Source: Paenibacillus xylanexedens (lineage in GTDB: Bacteria > Bacillota > Bacilli > Paenibacillales > Paenibacillaceae). Taken from it: 64,000 bases of DNA. Made by a program: the position numbers and the translations under genes. The first letter of the stretch is position 1, and every line of letters begins with the position of its first letter. This document shows, piece by piece, positions 57,640-64,000 of the stretch. The notes below the pieces were generated by a model. It was not told the DNA's origin and made no database searches. It saw nothing but the letters and a program-made list of their open reading frames with translations. The DNA is taken from positions 620,001-684,000 of the forward strand of contig NZ_VEBF01000002.1 in the NCBI RefSeq assembly GCF_007676705.1, read 5' to 3'.

Positions 57640-57890
57640 TCCATTGCTCTCCACAGAAACCCGACCTGTCATTCATATGCAGTGTTTTTCACGTTCATGA
57701 CTTCATTTTGAGCCTTTTTGGTAGGCCTTGCTTATATAGACGAACGAAATTCTGAAAAGGTTACAAAAATGTGATATTTTTTTGATCTAAGGTATCCTAA
57801 CAGATTAAGGAGGATGATGTAAAGAGAGAGAGGATGTAATAAGTAGTGTACATATTAACATATCAATATCTTTCAAATATCTTTTAAGAC
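57640..57890. other. Intergenic region without recognised genes
   Basis: AT-rich. On the plus strand AAGGAGG at about 57808 is followed by ATGATGTAA, a start-stop only. I see no structured RNA or repeat here. Confidence 0.5.
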
Positions 57891-57916
57891 AAAAAAAAGA
57901 CCGCTTACATAAGCGG
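57891..57916 (-). terminator. Terminator of the small RNA
   Basis: CCGCTT, loop ATGT, AAGCGG, then T, C and eight T on the minus strand. Confidence 0.9.
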
Positions 57917-57974
57917 CCATTGCTCACGTGGAGCAATACAGTTATTGGATAGGAGTGGAGAGAAACCATACTGT
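57892..57974 (-). ncRNA. Candidate carbon-regulated small RNA
   Basis: A free-standing transcription unit of about 83 nt: consensus promoter (TTGACA, 17 bp, TATAAT), no protein gene, and a strong terminator. The predicted RNA begins ACAGUAUGG and pairs with CCAAUAACUGU, exposing the CU-rich loop UUUCUCUCCACUCCUAU, which is complementary to Shine-Dalgarno-like GGAGUGGAGAG. A second hairpin AUUGCUC/GAGCAAU follows and then the terminator. A cre-like sequence is inside the promoter. This architecture is typical of trans-acting base-pairing RNAs. Confidence 0.7.
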
Positions 57975-57980
57975 ACCCTT

Positions 57981-58009
57981 ATTATATGTATACGTTTTCA
58001 TTTTGTCAA
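57981..58009 (-). promoter_or_regulatory. Consensus sigma-A promoter of the small RNA with cre in the spacer
   Basis: TTGACA (58009-58004), 17 bp, TATAAT (57986-57981), both perfect. The spacer carries TGAAAACGTATACA (58000-57987), which matches the CcpA cre consensus at 13 of 14 positions, so CcpA binding would block RNA polymerase. Confidence 0.85.
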
Positions 58010-58115
58010 CACTTTAAGTAAAATTGTTTGAATTCATTATAGCTTTCGGAAATTCAGGATAATAACTCCTTTTCCTTGTGGACAAGAATCAAATGAACAA
58101 CTCCAATAAAACCTC

Positions 58116-58140
58116 ACAAAAAAGAGGGCTTTCGCCCCCT
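58116..58140 (-). terminator. Terminator after tyrA
   Basis: AGGGGGC, loop GAAA, GCCCTCT, then TTTTTT on the minus strand. End of the trp-hisC-tyrA transcript. Confidence 0.85.
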
Positions 58141-58148
58141 ATCTCGTC

Positions 58149-59243
58149 TTATATCCACACCTGATATCCCAAGGAATCCAGCAGAGTCTTCGCTCGTTCC
58201 ATATCCTCTTCCTGACGGAAGGACAGACGCATGATCCCCGGCACATCCACCCGGTTCTCGATAATTTCCAAGTTGCTCAGGTTGATGTCATTCGCACCAA
58301 GCTCGGTTGCGATTTTACCGATCATACCAGGTGCATCCTGGACATCGGTATACAGATCAAATAACGGCGAAATCATGCCTTTACGTCGCTCTGGCAATAC
58401 ACTCCTGAACTCGCGGGCCTGACGGAATGCATCCTCAATGCCTTCACCATTCTGATGTTCCAGCATATCCGTGAAGGCCGTCATTTGGCTATTCCAGTCC
58501 TTGAGCAAGCCCAGCAGCACATCACGGTTGCTAAGCAAGATGTCTCTCCATACAATGGCGTCACTGGACGCAATCCGGGTAATATCCCGGAAACCGCCTG
58601 CTGCCAGCATTTTATACAGTGGATTCGATTCATTATATTGACGTACCTGATTTACCAATGCAACAGCAATAACATGTGGCAGATGACTAATCGCCCCCAC
58701 AATGTCATCATGCAGTAGTGGCTCCACACGTACGATCTGTGCCCGCGTATACGCAAGAAGCTCAGACAACCTGCTGTACGCTTCCTCAGGCACATGTTCT
58801 GAAGGAGTTAAGACGTAGTATGCATTCTCAAACAACACGGCTGAGGCCGCATCTACGCCTGCACGCTCCGATCCTGCCATCGGATGACCACCAATGAAGT
58901 AAGCGTCGGTCAACCGCACATGCTCGGCACAAGCGGCGATGGAAGCTTTGGTACTGCCTACGTCCGTGATAATGCATCCTTTTTTCAATGGCAGCTTGGA
59001 GAGCTGTTCGAAATAGGATTCAAGCAAACCTACGGGCACACACAAAAAAATAAAGTCGGCATCCTCTACCGCTTCTTCCAGAGAGAGCGTAGCATCATCC
59101 ACTACACCGCTCGCTATGTACTTGGCCTTCAGTTCCTCCAAATGGGCGTAGCCCATCACGGATACACCTGGCTTGCCTTTGAAGCAAAGCGCCAGTGATC
59201 CGCCAATGAGTCCTACACCGATCATTGCAATTTTTAGTTTCAT
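58149..59243 (-). CDS. tyrA: Prephenate dehydrogenase
   Basis: 364 residues. The Rossmann motif is IGVGLIGGSLAL; the catalytic region has GGHPMAGSERAGVDAA; an ACT-like C-terminal domain (about 295-364) probably binds tyrosine for feedback. It converts prephenate to 4-hydroxyphenylpyruvate with NAD. It lies 26 bp after hisC, as in the Bacillus supraoperon. aroE, which follows in Bacillus, is not here. Confidence 0.95.
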   Translation of the reverse strand: MKLKIAMIGVGLIGGSLALCFKGKPGVSVMGYAHLEELKAKYIASGVVDDATLSLEEAVEDADFIFLCVPVGLLESYFEQLSKLPLKKGCIITDVGSTKASIAACAEHVRLTDAYFIGGHPMAGSERAGVDAASAVLFENAYYVLTPSEHVPEEAYSRLSELLAYTRAQIVRVEPLLHDDIVGAISHLPHVIAVALVNQVRQYNESNPLYKMLAAGGFRDITRIASSDAIVWRDILLSNRDVLLGLLKDWNSQMTAFTDMLEHQNGEGIEDAFRQAREFRSVLPERRKGMISPLFDLYTDVQDAPGMIGKIATELGANDINLSNLEIIENRVDVPGIMRLSFRQEEDMERAKTLLDSLGYQVWI

Positions 59244-59269
59244 GGGTCCTCACTCTTTCATCGCCAGTA

Positions 59270-60370
59270 TTAAGGGCGTGCTACCGCCTTCTCAGCCAGC
59301 GTGTTCTCCAGTGCCGTGACAAATGCACGGTTCTGTTCTGATGTTCCGACGGACACACGAATGTATGTTGGATATACGTGGAATCCTGGGCGAACGATAA
59401 TGCCTTGTTTGAGCAAGGATTGGAACGCCGTTGCCGAAGGCATATTCAGATCAACCATAATAAAGTTACCCTGCGAAGGGAAATACGACAATCCCAACCG
59501 CGTAAATTCATTTTGCAGAAAATCCCGATCCGCTGCATTCCGCTTCGAGCACTCTTGAACAAACTCCTGATCCAGTAGTGCAGCCGTTGCTGCCACCTGT
59601 CCAAAACGCGAAGTGTTAAATGGCTCACGTACACGGTTAATCAAATCAATAATTTCGGGACGTGCAATACCGTACCCAATCCGGAGCGAAGCCAAACCGT
59701 AAATTTTGGAGAACGTCCGCAGAATGACCAGATTCGGGTACCGTTCAATTAATGGCACACTTTGTGGATATGCTTCATCGGTTACGAATTCATAGTACGC
59801 TTCGTCCAGTATAACCATCACATGAGCAGGCACGCGGTCCATAAATGCGATAAGTTCCTGTTCGGAAATAATTGTTCCGGTAGGGTTATTTGGGTTACAT
59901 ACCCATACTGCTTTGGTCTTGTCATTGATTTGTGCAAGCATGGAGCTCAGATCATGCGTTCCATCCTTCAGAGGCACTTCGATGGTTACGGCACCTTCAA
60001 TATCTGCATTGCTTTTGTATACGGAGAATGTCTGATCAGCCATAATGGTCTCGTCACCCGGTAAGAAGAAAGCTCTCGTGATCAAAGCAATAATCTCATC
60101 GGAACCACAACCAAATATCAGATTGTTCCGCTCCACGCCAAGATGCTTGGCAAGGACCCCTGTCAGCTCAACTGAGCTACCGTCAGGGTATATGCTTATA
60201 TTAGTCATTTCTCTCGTAATGGCTTCCAGAGCGGCAGGAGAACTGCCGTATGGGTTTTCGTTGGAAGCCAGCTTGATGACTTGTTCAAGCCCCAGTTCAC
60301 GTTTCACTTCTTCAATCGGTTTGCCCGGCTGGTACACAGGCAGATTGACAATCTGGGATTTCGGTTTCAA
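59270..60370 (-). CDS. hisC: Histidinol-phosphate aminotransferase
   Basis: 366 residues, class II PLP aminotransferase. Blocks: LASNENPYGSSPAA, VWVCNPNNPTGT, ILDEAYYEF, and the PLP lysine in TFSKIYGLASLRIGYG. In Bacillota this enzyme also transaminates aromatic keto acids, which explains its place within the aromatic operon. 86 bp separate it from trpA. Confidence 0.95.
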   Translation of the reverse strand: MKPKSQIVNLPVYQPGKPIEEVKRELGLEQVIKLASNENPYGSSPAALEAITREMTNISIYPDGSSVELTGVLAKHLGVERNNLIFGCGSDEIIALITRAFFLPGDETIMADQTFSVYKSNADIEGAVTIEVPLKDGTHDLSSMLAQINDKTKAVWVCNPNNPTGTIISEQELIAFMDRVPAHVMVILDEAYYEFVTDEAYPQSVPLIERYPNLVILRTFSKIYGLASLRIGYGIARPEIIDLINRVREPFNTSRFGQVAATAALLDQEFVQECSKRNAADRDFLQNEFTRLGLSYFPSQGNFIMVDLNMPSATAFQSLLKQGIIVRPGFHVYPTYIRVSVGTSEQNRAFVTALENTLAEKAVARP

Positions 60371-60456
60371 CCCGACCGCCTCCTGTTATTGAAATAATGT
60401 TGGACACGATTAACCTTGTACTGCACGTGTCCAAAGAATGTACTTTCAGGACATTC

Positions 60457-61263
60457 CTATCCTTTTAATTGTGCCACAAAGTTGCGAATTTGCAACAGTC
60501 CCGCTTCACGCGTATCGGGATTTCCTAGCAAAGGAATCGCGTCTTCCACCTGACGAACGATAGCACTTCCTACAACAACGCCATCGCAGATACGGGAGAA
60601 ATGCGCCACTTGCTCATGACTGGAGATACCGAAACCTACCGCCACCGGAAGGTCTGTCAGACTTTTCACCGTCTCGATGAAGCTTTCTACACCATCAAAG
60701 AAAGAAGCCCTCTCTCCGGTTACACCAAGGGAAGAAACGCAATAGATAAATCCGCTCGCTCCCGTTACAATCCGCTCAATCCGTTCATTAGACGTAGGTG
60801 CAACGAGCGGAACCAGATGTACACCGGCACGATGTGCACGCTCACGCATTTCTTCCGATTCCTCAATTGGCAGATCCGGAATGATCATGCCGCTAATATC
60901 GTGTTTGACCAACTCTTCAAAGAACACATCCAGTCCAGTCTGCAACACCGGATTATAATAGGTGAACAGCACAAAAGGCAGTTTCACACCTGCCTCACGA
61001 GCTTTTGCAGCGGTCTCCATGACAGTACGAATGGTAACCCGGCTCTTCAATGCACGTTCGGAAGCACGCTGAATGACGGGTCCATCCGCTAGCGGATCGG
61101 AATACGGAACACCCAGTTCCAGAATGTCTGCTCCGGCCTGCTCAAGCTCCTTGATGATATCGATCGTTGTCTCCACATCCGGGTCTCCAACGGTTAGAAA
61201 GGGGATAAGTGCCGTTCGATTCTGTTCCTTCAATTGCTGGAAGGTCTGGTCCATCAGATTCAT
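60457..61263 (-). CDS. trpA: Tryptophan synthase alpha subunit
   Basis: 268 residues, TIM barrel. Catalytic residues lie in [19 protein letters not shown] (Asp) and in the start [11 protein letters not shown] (Glu region). Cleaves indoleglycerol phosphate. Overlaps trpB by 4 bp. Confidence 0.97.
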   Translation of the reverse strand: MNLMDQTFQQLKEQNRTALIPFLTVGDPDVETTIDIIKELEQAGADILELGVPYSDPLADGPVIQRASERALKSRVTIRTVMETAAKAREAGVKLPFVLFTYYNPVLQTGLDVFFEELVKHDISGMIIPDLPIEESEEMRERAHRAGVHLVPLVAPTSNERIERIVTGASGFIYCVSSLGVTGERASFFDGVESFIETVKSLTDLPVAVGFGISSHEQVAHFSRICDGVVVGSAIVRQVEDAIPLLGNPDTREAGLLQIRNFVAQLKG

Positions 61264-62459
61264 GCCAAGTCGCCTCCCGTGTATTTCATGATGGATTCAA
61301 CATCCTTGTCTCCACGTCCCGACAGACAGATGACAACGATATCGTCCGCTGTGAGTTCAGGCGCCAATTTAACAACTTGAGCAACCGCATGTGCAGACTC
61401 AAGAGCAGGAATGATTCCTTCCGTCCGGCATAGCAATTGCAGAGCATCCAGAGCTTCCTGGTCCGTGATCGGTACATATTTCGCCCGCTCAATATCTTTG
61501 AGATAGGAGTGTTCCGGACCAACACCCGGATAATCAAGCCCGGCCGAGATGGAATGTGCCTCCTGTACTTGTCCATATTCATCCTGCAACAAGTAGCTCA
61601 TGGAGCCCTGGAATACACCATGCGTACCTTTGCTCATTGTCGCCGCGTGATACTCGGTATCTACCCCTTTGCCTGCGGCCTCAACGCCAACAAGTTTCAC
61701 ATCCTGATCACCGATAAATGGATAGAACATCCCGATTGCATTACTACCGCCACCGACAGCGGCTACAATCACATCTGGCAAACGTCCTTCGATCTCCTGA
61801 ATCTGACGACGGGTCTCGTCACCGATCACACGCTGGAAATTCCGAACCATCATCGGATAAGGATGGGGACCAACAACGGATCCGAGGACATAGAACGTAT
61901 CCTCCACATTGCTGACCCAATAACGAAGTGCTTCATTACCTGCATCCTTCAATGTACGTGTTCCAGACGTCACCGGAATCACCTCTGCTCCAAGCAGCTT
62001 CATCCGAAATACGTTTAACTGCTGTCGCTGTGTATCCTCTTCGCCCATAAATACTTTGCATTCCAGTCCGAGCAATGCAGCTACTGTCGCCGTTGCAACG
62101 CCATGCTGGCCTGCTCCCGTTTCGGCAATCACTTTCTTTTTGCCCATACGTTTGGCAAGTAAACCTTGTCCAATGGCGTTATTAATTTTGTGTGCACCTG
62201 TATGATTCAGATCTTCACGTTTCAGATAAATTTTAGGTCCGCCCAACCGACGAGATAATTGCTCTGCATGGTACAATGGCGTTTCACGTCCAGAGTACTC
62301 GCTTAGCAGATAGTTCAGTTCCTTGTTAAAATCCTCGTCTTCCGAGAAGTGGCTATAGGCTTCCTCTAGTTCAATGAGTGCGTTCATTAGTGTCTCGGGT
62401 ACAAAGCGGCCTCCGAAGGGACCGAAACGCCCGTGTTGATCCGGCAATTGATGTGTCAT
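61260..62459 (-). CDS. trpB: Tryptophan synthase beta subunit
   Basis: 399 residues. PLP lysine in [14 protein letters not shown], phosphate loop [10 protein letters not shown]. Joins indole and serine. Overlaps trpF by 4 bp. Confidence 0.98.
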   Translation of the reverse strand: MTHQLPDQHGRFGPFGGRFVPETLMNALIELEEAYSHFSEDEDFNKELNYLLSEYSGRETPLYHAEQLSRRLGGPKIYLKREDLNHTGAHKINNAIGQGLLAKRMGKKKVIAETGAGQHGVATATVAALLGLECKVFMGEEDTQRQQLNVFRMKLLGAEVIPVTSGTRTLKDAGNEALRYWVSNVEDTFYVLGSVVGPHPYPMMVRNFQRVIGDETRRQIQEIEGRLPDVIVAAVGGGSNAIGMFYPFIGDQDVKLVGVEAAGKGVDTEYHAATMSKGTHGVFQGSMSYLLQDEYGQVQEAHSISAGLDYPGVGPEHSYLKDIERAKYVPITDQEALDALQLLCRTEGIIPALESAHAVAQVVKLAPELTADDIVVICLSGRGDKDVESIMKYTGGDLA

Positions 62460-63196
62460 GCCTGCTTCACCCTTTCTACGAATGCTGTAATTTTGGCGAT
62501 ATCTTTCACACCTTCAGTCTCCACGCCGCTGGATACATCGACGCCGAAAGGTGCATATGTCTGTATTAGTTGTTGTACATTATCCGGCTGCAAACCTCCT
62601 GCAACGAACATCCCAATGCTGTGACTTTTCGCCCATTCGGCATAGGCAGGAATACGTTCCCAGGCAAAGGTTTTGCCGGAGCCTCCTCCATACTGAGGAT
62701 CATAGGTATCGAGCAATATCGCATCCACGAATTTATCGTAAGCATCAAGAGCCGTTATGGCTGTATCATCAGCTTCCGAACCCGTTTCATCTTTTGGAAA
62801 AGAAATAGCTTTGAACACCTCGGCATTCCACCGTTGCTTCACCTGCTGGCAAAATTCCGCAGTCTCTTGTCCATGCAGTTGAATAACATCCAGTTGAACG
62901 ACCTCCATAATGTGTTCCAGCTCTTCGAGAGTAGGATTCACAAATACACCGGCAAGCTTCGGTCGATCACAAGCAGACCATTCGAACAGCACCGTTCTTA
63001 ATATAGCAGCCAGCTCAGGTTCGATTCGGCGGCGTGACTTGGCAAAAACAACACCAATGTAATCCACAGGCAAGTTTATCATCGATTTTAGCACTTCAAC
63101 GTCCTGAAGTCCACATATTTTTACGGCCGCTGGCAGCGGGTTTCTCAGTTCTGACTGACTGTCGCCTTTGCCATCTTGTATGGAGGTATTCATCAT
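62456..63196 (-). CDS. trpF: Phosphoribosylanthranilate isomerase
   Basis: 246 residues. An extended N-terminus of about 28 residues precedes the family start [10 protein letters not shown] (catalytic Cys). The catalytic Asp is in [17 protein letters not shown]. It overlaps trpC by 4 bp (ATGA), so the extended start is used. Confidence 0.95.
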   Translation of the reverse strand: MMNTSIQDGKGDSQSELRNPLPAAVKICGLQDVEVLKSMINLPVDYIGVVFAKSRRRIEPELAAILRTVLFEWSACDRPKLAGVFVNPTLEELEHIMEVVQLDVIQLHGQETAEFCQQVKQRWNAEVFKAISFPKDETGSEADDTAITALDAYDKFVDAILLDTYDPQYGGGSGKTFAWERIPAYAEWAKSHSIGMFVAGGLQPDNVQQLIQTYAPFGVDVSSGVETEGVKDIAKITAFVERVKQA

Positions 63197-63981
63197 TTGG
63201 GTCCCATCAGATCATATACAGCTGCCTCGACATCATCCTTACGCATGAGGTGCTCCCCTACGAGAATACCGTGAACACCTGCTTGGATCAGAGGTACTGT
63301 TGATTCTGGTCCATCAATTCCACTTTCACTGATCAAGGTGACACCACTCGGAATCAATTCCATCAAATCCAGTGTCGTATTCAGACTGGTTTCGAATGTT
63401 TTCAAATTGCGATTGTTGATGCCCACAAGGGTTGCCTGCGGAATTTCCAATACTTGCTCCAGTTCTGTCCGATCGTGGACTTCAATTAAGGCATCCAGCC
63501 CCAGACTTTTGGCGAATTCCAGATATTGACGAATCTTTTCTGGTGTCAGAATGCTGGCAATCAGCAGAATTGCATCTGCACCCAGCAATCTTGCCTCGGC
63601 AATCTGTCGTTCATCTATAATAAAATCCTTGCGTAATAGCGGAATATTCACCGCCTGATGGATAGCCTGCAAGTACTCATTATTTCCTTGGAAATACGAC
63701 ACATCTGTTAATACGGAGATGCAGTCTGCCCCCGCTCGTTCATAAGCAGCAGCTATCTCTACCGGATGAAAATCCGAACGGATCAACCCTTTGGAAGGCG
63801 AAGCTTTCTTCACTTCAGCGATAAGACCGAGTTTGCGATTGCGTCTGCTCGATAATGCTTGTTCGAACCCCCGGGTTGCGGGTAGTTGTTCGATTTTTTG
63901 GATAGCTTCATCCATGCGAAATGTTTGTGCCAGAACTTCAACTTCTTTATGTTTGGTTGCAACGATTCGATCAAGATACAT
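63193..63981 (-). CDS. trpC: Indole-3-glycerol phosphate synthase
   Basis: 262 residues, TIM barrel. The start is MYLDRIVATKHKEVEVL, and the active-site lysine is in IAEVKKASPSKG. Closes the ring of the phosphoribosyl intermediate. First trp gene in the window; trpD and trpE should lie beyond the right edge. Confidence 0.97.
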   Translation of the reverse strand: MYLDRIVATKHKEVEVLAQTFRMDEAIQKIEQLPATRGFEQALSSRRNRKLGLIAEVKKASPSKGLIRSDFHPVEIAAAYERAGADCISVLTDVSYFQGNNEYLQAIHQAVNIPLLRKDFIIDERQIAEARLLGADAILLIASILTPEKIRQYLEFAKSLGLDALIEVHDRTELEQVLEIPQATLVGINNRNLKTFETSLNTTLDLMELIPSGVTLISESGIDGPESTVPLIQAGVHGILVGEHLMRKDDVEAAVYDLMGPK

Positions 63982-64000
63982 GACTGTACGCCTCCGTTGT

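Noticed and set aside
57885..57970. Frame starting ATG in the small RNA (MVSLHSYP...)
   Set aside because: It runs through the terminator hairpin and the nearest SD-like AAGGG lies before the predicted transcription start.

Overview
The window looks like a chromosomal segment of a low-to-moderate GC, endospore-forming Bacillota, most likely a Paenibacillus. The evidence is gene content and order: trpCFBA-hisC-tyrA, ypiF, qcrABC, ypjA/ypjB/ypjC/ypjD, dapB-mgsA-bshB1-bshA-cca-birA-panBCD-dinG, ypmB, asnS-dnaD is the Bacillus-type core backbone, here interrupted by lineage-specific insertions. The genus call is an inference. No tRNA, rRNA, CRISPR, prophage or insertion sequence was seen.

Left part (1-16.5 kb, accessory). 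A histidine-kinase end, a membrane-anchored serine hydrolase whose ribosome binding site lies inside a strong hairpin, a WGR-like hypothetical, leuCD, a beta-glucoside locus (bglP-licT-bgl with RAT antiterminator, overlapping terminator, sigma-A promoter and cre-like sites), a LysR regulator, a nitrilase-family amidase, and an iron module. The iron module is an AraC regulator fused to a siderophore-binding domain plus a matching lipoprotein, each with a Fur box. A third Fur box lies between leuC and the glucosidase gene.

Middle (16.5-34.7 kb). A proline-specific T-box leads proB-proA-proC, which run with overlap into the methionine-salvage genes mtnW-mtnX-mtnB. An mtnE-like aminotransferase, an mtnU-like amidase and an MTA/SAH deaminase lie elsewhere in the window. 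Then come an ECF sigma/anti-sigma/membrane protein operon, asnS-dnaD, hbd-ackA, a compact FtsH-like protease with a small membrane partner, ypmB, mtaD and rex.

Right part (34.7-64 kb, conserved core, almost all on the minus strand). dinG, panBCD with a long structured leader, birA, cca, bacillithiol genes, mgsA, dapB, TPR and MazG proteins, the menaquinol:cytochrome c reductase genes qcrABC with regulatory repeats, a 59-residue IDEAL-domain gene, a gamma-carbonic-anhydrase-like protein, a second ECF sigma/anti-sigma pair with a candidate leader peptide and attenuator, and the end of the aromatic amino acid supraoperon. Between that sigma operon and tyrA is the most striking item: a consensus sigma-A promoter with a CcpA-type cre in its spacer, driving a transcript of about 80 nt that ends in a strong terminator and carries no convincing reading frame. 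It is a good candidate for a carbon-regulated small RNA.
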